Positions 1 to 10,944 of a stretch of 64,000 nucleotides of DNA are shown here, in pieces. The notes under the pieces were generated by a model, which ran no database searches, was not told the origin of the DNA, and was given only the letters and a program-made list of their open reading frames with translations. Made by a program: the position numbers and the translations under genes. The stretch is from Pholiota molesta (lineage: Eukaryota > Basidiomycota > Agaricomycetes > Agaricales > Strophariaceae): the NCBI GenBank assembly GCA_014925825.1, contig JACGCK010000224.1, positions 1 through 64,000 on the forward strand, in the 5' to 3' direction. How positions within the stretch are numbered: position 1 is the stretch's first letter; every line of letters starts with the position of its first letter.

Positions 1-1677
1 TTTCCGTGCGGCCTTCGCCTTTACGCAAACTTCACAGAATGTTGGCTTGGACTCAAGATCAAGATCGATCCCGGTAACCATCCCTTTGCGTACCATGTCC
101 CGTAGATCATCATGATTAATGTGACCCATTTTCCGATGTAGATCATTGATCGATATGGCGGCGACATTGGCGGAATGTTCAGAAGTGTTGCGAGGCTGTG
201 CGATGTCGCGAATTCGGTACAAGCCACGTATTTGAGGTACGCGTCCTATGATTTTCGACTTTGGACTTTTAATCACAGCGAGTTGGTCAACAAACAGGAG
301 TTTAAATCCTGCGCGGGTCATGCGTGAGACGGATACGAGCGTAAATGCCATATTTGGTGAGAAGTACACCTCTGTTAAGGTGACGCGCGTTGGCTTATTG
401 CCTGGTCCGTTAGGTATATCAATCTGAAGATCTCCTTTTCCAGTAGCTTGGAATAAACGGCCATCGGCTGCACGGATGGGAATAGGTTTAGTGGTGTCGG
501 TATAATTGAGAAGATTTTCGCGATCGGGTGTGAAGTGAGTTGAGGCGCCACAGTCGATAATAATGCCTGTATGAATAGCTTTCGCAGTTTGTGCGTATTC
601 AGCAAAATCAGAGGTTACTGCAAATGCATATTTCTCTTCGACTTCGGGGGTGTCAACGTCCTCAGTACTGAAATCGTACGCCAAGAATGCATAACGATCT
701 TCATCATGATCTGCGACATTTGCGTTTGCCTTCTCTTTGGCTTTCTCCTTTCCCTTTTTGTTGTCCGAGCTTGTATCCTTTTTCGCGACTTTCTTCTTCC
801 ACCATTCAGGGGCTTGATGTTCTTTACCACCACCTTCAGCGAAGCAATTCTCATTGGTGTGTCCATCCTTATCGCAATTACTGCAATGCTTATCGGATTT
901 CTCCCTTTTAGATTTACCACCTCGACCCTTTCCTTTGCGATTTGATTCCGCTGCCATTGCTGAGTTCGTCGTGGAAGAGTTAATATTCTTCTCTGCATGA
1001 ACGTTATCTGACTCGGCATATAGGGCATTTAGAAGGGTTTCAAGTTCGAGGGGTTTACCAGATGCGGATGCACCGGCTTGGAGAGCTGACAAGAATGGAC
1101 GCCATGGTGTTCCAAGAGATACACGGACGTAGGCTGCGAAGGAAGCATCATCGATCGGGTGGCCAATATCGTCCAGCTGTTCACGTAATTCCCGCATAGT
1201 AGTAATATGAGTACGCATGTTCTTTCCGTTGTAACGGCTGTTTTGCAATTTTGCTAAGATGTCTGTATGCACGAGGGGTCCTTTTTCAATCTCGTGAATG
1301 GATGTGATCTTGTTCCAGAGTTCGGATGCAGTCTGGCAGCTTTTAATCTGCATGTAGGTAGTCTTCGAGATGGTCGCATAGATAATTTCCCGGACTTGGG
1401 CTTGTTTTGTTTCCCATGTGTCCAGATCCGTTTCGACCTTCTCGATCTCTTCCTCAGTCAGAGCTGTCGGCTTCTCGCTAGAATCTCCGGCTCGGTAATG
1501 TTTCCCATCCTTTTCCACAAGACTGCTAGGTTTGCGGGCAGTACCACGGACATGCCGAGCGAGGCCTTTTGATGTGAGATGATTGAGTACCCGCTCTTTG
1601 TAGCTACCCCAGTTTCCCCCATCTTCTGCAAGCTTCGGGATGTCGAGAACTTTGAGGGTGCTGAGGGTGGATGCCAT
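1..1677 (-). CDS. Copia gag-pol polyprotein (N-terminal part, runs off the left edge)
   Basis: One minus-strand frame is open from the ATG at 1677 to base 1, about 559 codons, with no stop. It carries a UBN2/gag-type region. A CCHC zinc knuckle follows (C-x2-C-x4-H-x4-C, reading CSNCDKDGHTNENC, around 845-886). The aspartic protease has its active site in the form IDCGAS, around 550-565, where many relatives have DSGA. At the edge is the gag-pre-integrase Cys motif (CEVC, around 28-39). Integrase, reverse transcriptase and RNase H should lie beyond the window. The absence of stops suggests a recent copy that may still be functional. The start is the first ATG after the primer-binding site. 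Confidence 0.85.
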   Translation of the reverse strand, partial: MASTLSTLKVLDIPKLAEDGGNWGSYKERVLNHLTSKGLARHVRGTARKPSSLVEKDGKHYRAGDSSEKPTALTEEEIEKVETDLDTWETKQAQVREIIYATISKTTYMQIKSCQTASELWNKITSIHEIEKGPLVHTDILAKLQNSRYNGKNMRTHITTMRELREQLDDIGHPIDDASFAAYVRVSLGTPWRPFLSALQAGASASGKPLELETLLNALYAESDNVHAEKNINSSTTNSAMAAESNRKGKGRGGKSKREKSDKHCSNCDKDGHTNENCFAEGGGKEHQAPEWWKKKVAKKDTSSDNKKGKEKAKEKANANVADHDEDRYAFLAYDFSTEDVDTPEVEEKYAFAVTSDFAEYAQTAKAIHTGIIIDCGASTHFTPDRENLLNYTDTTKPIPIRAADGRLFQATGKGDLQIDIPNGPGNKPTRVTLTEVYFSPNMAFTLVSVSRMTRAGFKLLFVDQLAVIKSPKSKIIGRVPQIRGLYRIRDIAQPRNTSEHSANVAAISINDLHRKMGHINHDDLRDMVRKGMVTGIDLDLESKPTFCEVCVKAKAARK

Positions 1678-1702
1678 GGTACTATCTCCGGGGCCCATAA
1701 CC

Positions 1703-1988
1703 TGTTGAGCGCAGGTAATCTAGATGACAGTAATGAATACTAGAACCTCAGTGCGAATAGAAAAGACTGTTTGATTATACCTAGATGACAGTAATGAATA
1801 CTAGACTACAATTATCATAAGTATGAATGTCATCTGGTCAGAACAAAATAGAGACTTACACCTCAGTGCGAATAGAAAAGACTGAGGTGCAGAGGAAGAA
1901 AAGATCGAAGAAAAGCTATCGTGCTTATGTAACAATTATGTAAGGTGATCTAGTCTATCTACAAGTGATGTGTCTCGATAACTCAACA
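1703..1988 (-). repeat. 5' LTR of the Copia element
   Basis: The LTR is bounded by the perfect 7-bp terminal inverted repeat TGTTGAG / CTCAACA. Two motifs each occur twice inside it: CTAGATGACAGTAATGAATA at about 1721 and 1781, and ACCTCAGTGCGAATAGAAAA at about 1744 and 1859. This nested duplication is probably in the U3/R regulatory part. Confidence 0.88.
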
Positions 1989-2093
1989 GAAGACCACATT
2001 TTCAAAATAATAAAGATCATCTCTTTCGCATTCTTCTTCAGACTCTTCTGTTGGAGTAATCGGTGATTCACCATCTGCGGAACCCCAAATCAT
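1989..2093 (-). pseudogene. BTB gene exon 1, cut by the Copia insertion
   Basis: The 35 codons from the ATG at 2093 read as the N-terminus of the same family as BTB A1. Both start M-(T/I)-W-G-S-A-D and end CERDDLYYFE before the splice site. The frame stops dead at base 1989, where the LTR begins, one codon before the position at which A1 has its AAG and GT donor. The upstream sequence to about 2270 also matches the A1 promoter, including the AAGCGCCC motif on the coding strand (2192-2199). Exons 2-4 should lie on the far side of the element, outside the window. Confidence 0.75.
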
Positions 2094-2834
2094 GTTTCAG
2101 TAGGAATGATATCACTAGAAACGTATCAAGAATGGTTCGGGAAATAATCCTAAACCTCGAATGTTGAAGTTGGGAAGAAAAGATAATTCACGGGCGCTTA
2201 TCAAACCAATGCCTAATCATAATCTGTGACATCGATCAGTTACTTGATCCGGCATCGGCAGCGTTGGACGTTGGTTGGACGGCAATGTACATATCTAAAC
2301 TGGACTGTGGACCTTGGTTCATGATTGCTCAGCCGTAAACTACCAGGCCCTGCAAAGAGGACGTCGACTTCCATGTAGAAAACAACCAATTCATTGCGGG
2401 AGCGGAAATGAGTGGTCACAATGTATGCGCCAATGCCTATGTCGCACGTTCTGATAGGTTATATACATGCTCCCAAAATGCTCCCATTCTCATAGAGCAC
2501 TGGTTCCTTGGCGCTGGGCGCTTGTTTGCATGGCTGCATATATGCTGCGATCTCAGTACAGTTATAAATAGAATAGTTTGGCCTACATATAAAACACAGC
2601 GCATCTAGTTCTGATATATTGTGCCCTTTTGAAAGATTTGTCTCTTTTTTTTTTCGGACGCCGCGTATCCAATGCTTTTGACATAAGTAGAGCTGAATAT
2701 ACGTTGCTTTGACTCCGTTTCGGCATTGCATAATTGATGTTTGCATATGACAAAAAAAACACTACGTTCTTACTGGTAAATTGGTTACATTAAGAATTAT
2801 GGCAGAACGAAGATAACAGAAGAATTGAGTTTTA
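2094..2834. other. Intergenic: decayed BTB promoter, otherwise nothing recognised
   Basis: Bases 2094-2270 match the region upstream of BTB A1 (3775-3960), which indicates that promoter and gene were duplicated together. The remainder is AT-rich and has only short open frames with no family resemblance. Confidence 0.5.
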
Positions 2835-3774
2835 TTACTTGAAAGGACGATATCGATTGCTTACCATATTTGCAAATTCTAAGGCAAATAATTCGTCGAT
2901 TTTGCCATGCACATCTTCTAGGGTGGGGGGACCAAAAAACAGGTCATACCCACAGTATTCGCACTTATTCTCATTATATGTCGGATCACCTGGTCGTACT
3001 GCAAACTCTTCTCGTATAAAAAATAATTTTGCTATGGTATCAGCGTCAATTCCCTTGTTTTGGAGTTCAAAAAGATCGGCGCGAGATTTCTTGAGGACTA
3101 GGCTTGTGTAGGTGGTAATGAGCCATTCCTTCACCTTGCACCTCCTCGCAAGTAAGATTGTTTCGTAAATGGGTCTTTCTTCAATGCGAGGGGATGTTTC
3201 TTTTATGAGATGTTCCCGAAGCTGCATTAGAACCCGAGTAAATTAATGGTATTAGCCCTGCATTCAGCACATCGACACACAGCGACACACCTCCGAAAAT
3301 TCCCACATGGTTGCAAGCTCTATCGCTCCAGCCAACTCTTCGTATGTCAAAGGTGACGCGGTACTTGAGAAATACTTGTCAGCATGATCGCTCTAAGAAT
3401 TTGAAAGGGATTCAAGGAAGGGTATACATACAAACGATATATTGCTCGCAAAAAGTTTCGGAAAAGGATCTTCGATATACCTTCAAGGACTACCGGCGAC
3501 TTGTCACTGGATCCTTCGGGATGTTCGCTGTCCTCTTGAAGCGGCGGAAGGGCAAACATGGCCCCAAAAACGGTCCCCGCGGCATTCAATCCACTCTTGG
3601 GGACGCGAAAGAGCGTGTTTTCAACCTTCAGATCTTTTCAGTGACGTATCTGTAGCAATCAATCGATAATCATACCTTGAAGACCACTGTCTCAAAGTAA
3701 TAGAGGTCGTCTCTTTCACATCCCTCGTCTATTTGCATAGTCGGTGCTTCATTATCCGCAGAACCCCAAGTCAT
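2835..3774 (-). CDS. BTB/POZ-domain protein A1
   Basis: Four exons were deduced: 3774-3676, 3625-3432, 3363-3291 and 3221-2835, giving 250 aa. Exon 1 is a short acidic leader ending DDLYYFETVVFK. Exon 2 is the BTB core, beginning VENTLFRVPK and ending at a conserved LEGISK..F..FLRAIY segment. Exon 3 holds the Trp-containing helix (MWEFSE), and exon 4 is the helical C-terminal extension typical of short Agaricomycete BTB proteins. A CEYCGYD motif near residue 210 is an extra Cys pair that may bind metal. BTB domains mediate dimerisation and can link to Cul3 ubiquitin ligases; the role of this subfamily is unknown. The start matches the paralogues A2 and A3. AAGCGCCC lies 103-110 nt upstream on the coding strand. 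Confidence 0.82.
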
Positions 3775-4101
3775 GTTTGCGAGGAATACCTTGGGAATAC
3801 CACTAGAAGCTATTATCAATGGCGGTTGGGGAAATCGCCTTGAACTTCGAATGTTGAAATAGGAGAGGTGAATCATGGGCGCTTGCAAAGTGATGCCAAA
3901 ATCTGTGACAAACATCGATCGATCACTTATTCCATTGCAGTTGTAAAACCCAGGTTTACCGTCAAACTTGTATGCTATGATCGCATTCCGTAACATCCGT
4001 ATTGTTATGAGGCATAACGGCTCTCATGCCACTATATGCCTTGAGTGGAAACGAGAGTTTACTCTTCCTAGCACTCATGCAAAAGGTGACGTTGGATTCT
4101 A
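3775..4101. other. Intergenic: BTB A1 upstream region
   Basis: This holds the likely promoter of BTB A1, including the GCGCCC motif at 3877-3884 (minus strand). No other gene is seen. Confidence 0.5.
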
Positions 4102-4678
4102 TGGTGCGCGACCCCTAGTCACCGCTACTTTTGGACAGCCGCCAATTTGGCGGAGGAAATTTTTTTGATTTCGGAAGGGTAATCTGGCAAATATTTTGCA
4201 ATAAAATATCGCTCAAAAGCTACGCTGCACTACTGGAATTGATACATGACCAATGAAGCCACTCTTTCCAACCAATGACCCGACCACAAGAATAATTTTG
4301 GCACACAGATTTGATGAGAGTTGGATGAGAGAGCTCAATTTATCTCAGTCAAAGTAATATAGCATCCATTGTTGGTTCCAGAGAGATGCTCGGGCACACT
4401 TGGGGCTTGCTTTGGGCAGTGTGGCACATTGGTTTGCACGTCTTAAGCTTCTCGGCCCGTCGGCCCGTGCCGAAAACCTTCCTTTTTGGGACAGACCACC
4501 AAATTCGTGTGGGGGAAATTAATAACTCCTTCAGTTTTCATGCAAATGAAAAACCCTTTGGAGGTTTTGTTCGTCTACTTAAAAGGAGCACTTTTACCAA
4601 GTAACTAAGAAAACGGTCATTTTTTGGCCATGCCCATTCGTTTGTACAAAAGTAGTGGTGACTAGGGGTCGTGCACCA
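4102..4678. mobile_element. MITE (non-autonomous DNA transposon) with 32-bp TIRs and TA target sites
   Basis: The 577-bp element is bounded by terminal inverted repeats at 4102-4133 (starting TGGTGCGCGACCCCTAGTCA) and 4647-4678, which match at 30 of 32 positions. TA dinucleotides flank both ends (4100-4101 and 4679-4680), as expected for TA-targeting Tc1/mariner-type transposases. No transposase frame is present. A short internal palindrome (GCCGCCAATTTGGCGG) sits next to the left TIR. The superfamily is inferred from the target site only. Confidence 0.8.
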
Positions 4679-5154
4679 TAGGAACGCAACCTCGGTCCTC
4701 GACGCGTCCTGACGCGCTATGTCAGAAGTCACGTGTGCGTCGGATCCGGGCTCTTAGAGGCCGGTTCAAGGCTGCAGCGATATTCGCCGTCATGACGCCG
4801 ACATGGATGGAAGAGAGATTTCGCCGCTTGCAAACTTTGCACGATCCTGAGGACGAACTCGGTACCACGCCAGAGTAAGGTGTGCCCATATGGCGGCCTG
4901 ACGAGTTTCGCTGGTGTCGGAGGCCGGTTGAGTCTTTACCGGAACTAATATTGATTGAAAAAAATATCAGAATCTCCTCCCATGGCGCATAGGTGTGATC
5001 GAACGATCCTGGCTTTGTGCAGGCTGGATTTCTTCAAAAATGGTTTCAATGTATCCCGCACTGCTGCTTGACATTGTGGCACCACTTACCTCGGACAGCT
5101 GTGCAAAACCCATCGCTCAAAACTCTTCCCAAACATTCAACCCAATCCTGACAA
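4679..5154. other. Intergenic: panB upstream region
   Basis: This is the region between the MITE and panB. Nothing beyond a probable promoter is recognised. Confidence 0.4.
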
Positions 5155-6198
5155 ATGGCGACGCTCCTTACTCCTCGACACATCTCACGCGACCTCTTCC
5201 GCGCGACTCCCCAGCTGCGCCGATGGATGAGCGTACGCCCAGCGGAGAAGGACTCGACACCGCCCATTCCTCGCAAGAAAGTGACCATTCAAGCAATACA
5301 TGCTCTTCGCCAATCTAAGACACCGATTACGATGGTCACAGCATACGATTATCCATCGGCGTTGGCATGTTCGTCGTCGTTGCTCACGGACATCACCCTC
5401 GTCGGTGATTCGCTAGCGCAGGTGTGCTTGGGATATTCCTCCACGACACAGCTTACGCTGGATGAGATGATCCACCATGCGAAGGCTACAGCGCGAGGCA
5501 CTACGCACCCGTTTCTTGTCGCCGATATGCCGTTCGGCTCGTACCACACGTCAGCCAACGACGCCGTGGCGAACGCGGTGCGTCTGGTGCGGGAGGGAAG
5601 AGTTGAAGGTGTCAAACTCGAGGGCGGCCAGGAAATCGTGGAAGTGGTGCGGCGTCTGACGTCTGTGGGGATTCCTGTTATGGCGCATGTGGGCCTTCTT
5701 CCCCAGAGACACTCCGCGTTGTCCGGGTACAAAGTGCAAGGGCGCAGCGTCGAGGCGGCGAGAAAGGTCGTCACAGACGCGTTGGCGCTCGAGGAGGCGG
5801 GAGCATTTGCGGTGGTCGTCGAAGCTGTTCCTCAGGAATTGGGGAAGTACGTCACAGCGCGCCTAAAAATACCAACAATTGGTATAGGAGCAGGTCCAGA
5901 TACAAGTGGCCAGGTAAGCATGGATATCCGAGTCTAATTTTGAGCCCTCGGACTCACACAATCTTGTTAGGTCCTTGTCTCCGACGATCTCTTGGGGGTA
6001 TGGTCTGGGCACAAGGCCAAGTTCGTCCGCCGCTTCGCTAACATGAAGGAAGTTCGGGATAAGGGTATTCATGGCTATTGCGAGGCTGTCAGAGCGGGAA
6101 CGTTCCCTGATCGAGTGGCAGAAAGCTATACCATGGATGGTGCTGAATGGTCCCGATTCTTGGAAAGCGAGAAGATGGGAGGTGAGGGTCAAAAATAA
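5155..6198 (+). CDS. panB: 3-methyl-2-oxobutanoate hydroxymethyltransferase (ketopantoate hydroxymethyltransferase)
   Basis: Two exons (5155-5913, 5971-6198) encode 328 aa. The enzyme transfers a hydroxymethyl group from 5,10-methylene-THF to 3-methyl-2-oxobutanoate, the first committed step of pantothenate and CoA synthesis. The family's core motifs are visible: MVTAYDYPSA near the start, the VGDSLAQV metal/substrate loop, the GVKLEGG strand, MAHVGLLPQ, the catalytic-region VVVEAVP glutamate and the IGIGAG loop. The first 30 residues are rich in Arg, Ser and Thr with almost no acids, as in a mitochondrial presequence, which agrees with the location of the yeast homologue Ecm31. Length and motifs are complete, and the single intron has standard signals. 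Confidence 0.95.
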
Positions 6199-6713
6199 AC
6201 ATTTTATGGTGCTTTTTCATTGAAGCGTCATGCATCCTCGTTCGAGCCCCTATGGTCCGGCGAGAACAGAAGTCAACAAGGTGTATCATTATCTTTTATG
6301 AGCCAATGTAGTACATTACTTTTAGTGTTCGAATTTTCATCCAATAATTTTTGTATTATTCCCGCAGAGCTAGAGAGTCATGGGAATCGCCATCGAAAGA
6401 ATCATGGATGTTGAGTTGAAATCTGGAACCGGACTTCGCTTTTGGTTGATATCAGGGCCGCCCGGCGCGAGATAATCAACAGCCTGAGGACGATCATTCC
6501 TTACCACGAACTACGATCTAGCTGTGAACGTTTGAACGCTTGAACCTCCAAGTTGAACATTTGGTGCACCTTTTCTCAACTGCACCGGCCTTGTTTGTGC
6601 TGCTATTCAGCAACATGCATGAAGTATGTCTCAATACTTGAAGCGTATAAATAACGACCTCCATGATCCTTGGGTTCACTGTTTACTCGCTCTGCCACGT
6701 CTCTCAACGCGTC
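6199..6713. other. Intergenic: panB 3' end and GH71 promoter
   Basis: The only feature recognised is the TATA box of the GH71 gene near the right end. Confidence 0.4.
6646..6654 (+). promoter_or_regulatory. TATA box of the GH71 gene
   Basis: TATAAATAA lies 60 nt upstream of the ATG at 6714. Transcription starting about 30 nt downstream of it would skip the in-frame ATG at 6663. This is why the later start was chosen. Confidence 0.5.
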
Positions 6714-8847
6714 ATGTCTGACACCGCAACAAAAAAGCCGACCAAGGATGCCTCCCCAAAACTGGCTGTAACGCAACGTGCTCTAGAATTCATACATCCT
6801 ATGGCTTCAGAGGAAATGCAAGGCTTCAGGTGGACGAAAAATCCGGAGGGTGGCGCACATGTCGAGTTTGATTTGGGACAGGATTGTCCTATGGAAGCAA
6901 TTCAGGAGGAGCCTTCAGTGACGACTCCATCCAGGAAATACGTATTTGCTCAGTGAGTTGCTTTGTTCAGCTTCGAGGAATTTGAGGAATTGCATTGATT
7001 AATCGGCGATCGACAGTTTTATGGTTGGAAACACATACGTTGGCAATTCCATCCTCTCAGAAAAGGAAAAGGCACTGATCCTTTCATATCATAATTCAGC
7101 CATACACCGTAGACAACTGGTTGGAAGATATTACGCTGGCAGCTTCACAAGACATGTACGTTTAGCGCATTTCCTACCTTTCAACTCATTGCTAACTTAC
7201 CCCATAGTGATGGATTCGTACTCAATGTCGGTGGGGAAGATTGGCAAAAACAGCGGTGTGCGGACTGCTTCGCCGCTGCAAATAAACTCCCCGCTACGAC
7301 TCAATTTTCACTCTTTTTCAGTTTCGACATGACGTACGTTTCTCTCCTCGCTATCTTTTCGTGTAGCTGACAATAACCTATATATTTATTCATTAAAGAT
7401 CTGTCCCAGGGAGCACGCCTGCTGATGTTCAGCTTTTCCGCGACTACTTGACGGAAAACTCCAAGAGCCCACGCATGTTTAGGCATCCTTCGAATAATGG
7501 CGTCGTTGTATCAACTTTCTCGGGCGAGAATTGTACTTTTGGTCAGAGAAGCATGGAAACCGGCTGGGCGTACTTGAAATCCGAGCTAAATAAAATAACA
7601 CCAGTATGCATTCCTCGATTTCGGCATCTCCTTATCCCAATTAGAGCTTATTCCTTTCTGCAGATATTCTTCATCCCGGCGTTCTTTATCAGCCCAGCGC
7701 GTTATCCCAATATCGCTGCCATGGATGGCGCTTTCAATGTAAATTCTTCTACAGGTGTATCGATGCTTAATTGTCTGATTTAATGTGTCGTTCGCAGTGG
7801 AACGGAGGTTGGCCGATTCAGCTTTCGGCCTCTTCTCCCCGCACAATTATCGAGAATGCAGTCCTTGATTCGGATGCAGAGTACATCCGATGTCTCATGC
7901 ATGGCGCGCGCGCTTTTATGGCTGCTGTTTCTCCGTGGTTCTTTACTGTAAGTTTAGAAATAAGAATTGAATTTCGTTTGCCTCTGACGACTACATTTTA
8001 GCACTATGGCCCTGACACTTGGAACAAGAACGTAAGTTTTCATGTCGTTAGCGGGTATCTGTCGAGTAACCTTTGCACTAGTGGCTTTATCGCAGCGACG
8101 ACTGGCTTTTCGTCAGACGGTGGGAACAGCTCATTTCTATGCGAGACTGTATCGATATGGTGCAGATCATTTCTTGGAACGGTAAATATTTCCTTCAATT
8201 TCCGTCGCTCGTTCGCTTAGTGTCTCCTTCAGATTACGGTGAATCGCATTACATCGGCCCAATTAAGGTCATTGCTCACGGATTCTAAATGTCACAACAC
8301 ATCATCTTACTTCTCTTTTTTCTTTCTCCCAGGGAGCCCAACCAAACTCTCAAGCTTGGGTCGATGGATATCCTCACGTCGCCTGGCTGTACCTGAACAA
8401 GTACTTCATGAACGCTTTCCAGACTGGCATGTATCCTGCCATTACCAAGGATCAGATATTCCTTTGGGCGCGTCCACACCCTAGGGACGCCTCCTCCGCC
8501 GACTCCGTTCCTCGTCCTACCAACTACCAACTGGTGCGTGCCTTCCTATCGTAAATTCTTTCTGATTATGCTCACCTCTTACGTAGACAGATGATACCGC
8601 ATGGATGGTCGTTTTCGCCATGGCACCAGCAACCGTTGACGCGTTTACCGCCGACGACGCGAAGGTAACCTTTTCCGTGAAGGCTGGAATGACGAAGTTA
8701 TCGTTCCCCCTCCAAGCGAATGGTGGCATGAAAGCCGTCATGAATCGCGACGGTACAGTCGTGGCGGAATTCAACCCCATCGCTTATAGGTTTGAGAGTA
8801 GGCCTGGCGTGTATAACTTCAACGCCTGCGTTGCAATGTCCCCATGA
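6714..8847 (+). CDS. Glycoside hydrolase family 71 (alpha-1,3-glucanase-like)
   Basis: Twelve exons were deduced (6714-6952, 7017-7038, 7100-7155, 7208-7333, 7399-7603, 7664-7738, 7798-7947, 8002-8031, 8082-8181, 8233-8267, 8333-8533, 8587-8847), giving 499 aa. GH71 enzymes hydrolyse alpha-1,3-glucan (mutan) of fungal walls. Visible family motifs are HFMVGNTYPYT at the barrel start, DGFVLNVGGEDWQ, LFFSFDMT, the acidic VVSTFSGE loop, FFIPAFF, NWNGGWP and IISWNDYGESHYIGP. The C-terminal 100 residues form a separate beta-rich region. No signal peptide is evident: the first 80 residues are polar and lack a hydrophobic core. This is odd for a wall hydrolase. An upstream ATG at 6663 would add 17 partly hydrophobic residues. 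A fragment of a second copy lies at 10.94-11.1 kb. Confidence 0.92.
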
Positions 8848-9089
8848 GTTCTGGCTCAGTTCTGGGTAGTCAAATTACAAATGTCGAATTCTTCCTTTGA
8901 GCTTCCATCGTGTTTCCTTTCTCAATCAACGATGTCTTGCTTCAATTTTATTGATTTCCCATTACAATCACTACAGGAAGAGCAAGTCACGGGACTACAT
9001 ATAATCGATGGCATTTAAGCGCCCATGACTCCATTCAACTTGAACCCAGCTCCCATTGACAGACATTCATCTTCACTACTCACACGATA

Positions 9090-9997
9090 ATGGCGCAAGA
9101 TGATACGGAAACTAAAACGCTCAATGAGGAAACAGAAGTTCAAGGTGTTAGAGACAACTTGTATTATTTTGAAACTGTGATTTTCAAGGTAAATAATGCA
9201 CCGCTACAGCATGCGAGTCTATGGCACTAATTTTTCCGAGTTGCCATTGGTTTAACTTGGCCATGGAAGGTGGAAAATACACTCTTTCGTGTTCATAAAG
9301 AAGATTTTGATGTCAAGGGAACTGTTTTTGAAACCATGTTCAGTCTTCCGCCAGGTGACAACGGCAAGGGCGCAGAAGGTGCTACAGATGCGCGCCCGAT
9401 AGTTCTTGAAGGAATATCGAAGATTGCATTCCATGGATTTTTGCGTGCTATCTATCCGTCGTAAGTATTCTTTTCGTCTCTGATCCTGAAACGCGAATCA
9501 TAATAAATTTGAATTTGGTATTAGAAGGTCAGACGTTCCCTGGACATATGAGGAAATGCTTGGAGCTTTGCATCTTTCCACTATGTGGGGATTTTCAGAG
9601 GTATATCCTAAATTTACTACCAGTAACTCCCCTTCAATTTTTGAAGACAAAAAAATAGCTTCGGAAGAGTGCCATTAAAAGATTATCCCCCTCGATTGAA
9701 GGAAATCCCACTTACGACAACATCGTGCTCGCCAGGCAAAGGAAAGTAAAAGAGTGGCTTCTGGACGCCTATGTAACTCTTGGCCTTAGACGAGGAGCCT
9801 CCCTCGAAATTCTTGAGCTTTATAAGCAGGGGCTTGACGGCTTAACTATAACAAAGTTATTCATAGTACGAGAAGGTATTGGGGCTCGAGATGTATCAGG
9901 AAATCATGTCAACTGTCCACGTTGTAGGTGCCATAACGATGGACAGTCAGTGGGCGACGAGCTTCGTCAAAAAGCGGTGGAAAGGGTCTTTGACTAG
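9090..9997 (+). CDS. BTB/POZ-domain protein A2
   Basis: Four exons (9090-9188, 9270-9460, 9525-9600, 9659-9997) give 234 aa with the same intron positions as A1. The order is an acidic leader ending DNLYYFETVIFK, the BTB core starting VENTLFRVHK, the MWGFSE helix, then a helical tail starting LRKSAIKRLSP. Near residue 210 the CPRCRC motif parallels the Cys pair of A1. AAGCGCCC lies at 9017-9024, about 66 nt before the ATG. The reading frame is intact, making this and A1 the two clearly complete members of subfamily A. Confidence 0.85.
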
Positions 9998-10944
9998 GAT
10001 CCGAAACGACTGGCTGAGGTTGCGCAGAAGTCGTGGTGGGCGATTTGAAGTACTTCGAGAAAACAGAAGTTGGAAAGGGGCCGGGGACTGTGAATGGCGA
10101 AGGTTGTATGAGTTGGGTAGATGCTGAGACCACTCCCGCAACCTCAGCAAGGGAAAGGAACCATACGAGACGCATATCCGTTTGACGCTTGAGAATCATG
10201 CACTCCACTTCTCCCTTAATATTCGAGTCCAATAACAAACATGTGCCAGCTTCCGCTGATATTCGCAGAATCTTCAAAGAATCCTAGACGATTCACGAGG
10301 TTCACGTCTAATGTCAGGCTATTGGTTTAATTTTGAGACGAGAATTATAAATAAACCACATACGTTCACTAAGCAATAACTCAAGTCCTTGAGTGTTAAA
10401 GAGGATCAGCTATCGCTAACGCGAAAGTTTTAGTATGTAGATAGTAGGCTCACTCTAGCTGCCCTAAACACGTCAAATTCATGTACTCCTGTCAATGCTC
10501 AACCCGCTTCTGAACCTTGTGGTGCTCTTTGTGCGGCAAAAGCTATTCTACGTAGCGCCTTCTATTGAGAACATCGCGAAGACCATGTGCCGGAGGATGG
10601 AAATGCAGACGGAAGGATAAAAAGCGAGAATGCATGCGCGGAGCGCGTCTGGAGCGCGTTAAATTTTAATCAAGTTGGCAGTACAATTTGAAGCTTGGTG
10701 ATTGTCGTTGCTTGTCAGTCTCGTCCATACAAGTTCAACCCATATTATTACGTCACAATTCCCACACGCCGGTACGAAAGCGGTGGAGGCAAGGTAGATA
10801 AAGCTTGGATAAAGCTTCCTCAAAAATACATTGCCCGCCACATAGCGGCAACGGCTGCCTGAAAGAGAGGGGCCCAAGGTAATTTTCTTCTGCTGGATTT
10901 TTTCTTCATATTTTTGGGCAGCTCGACTTGAGCTCAACACAGAC
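9998..10944. other. Intergenic between BTB A2 and the GH71 fragment
   Basis: No coding frame with family resemblance was found on either strand. The region probably contains the decayed 5' part of the second GH71 copy, but nothing can be aligned by eye before about 10,945. Confidence 0.4.

Larger units (their letters stand above)
1..1988 (-). mobile_element. Copia (Ty1-type) LTR retrotransposon, 5' part only
   Basis: This is the left-truncated (window edge) portion of a minus-strand LTR retrotransposon. It has a 286-bp LTR at 1703-1988 with TG...CA ends, a candidate primer-binding site next to it (1688-1702, reading GGTTATGGGCCCCGG on the minus strand) and a gag-pol frame that starts 25 nt further on. 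The order protease then pre-integrase zinc motif places it in Copia. The insertion cuts exon 1 of a BTB gene after its 35th codon. The flanking bases GAAGA (1989-1993) are the candidate 5-bp target duplication. The other LTR lies outside the window, so LTR identity and age cannot be judged. Confidence 0.9.
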
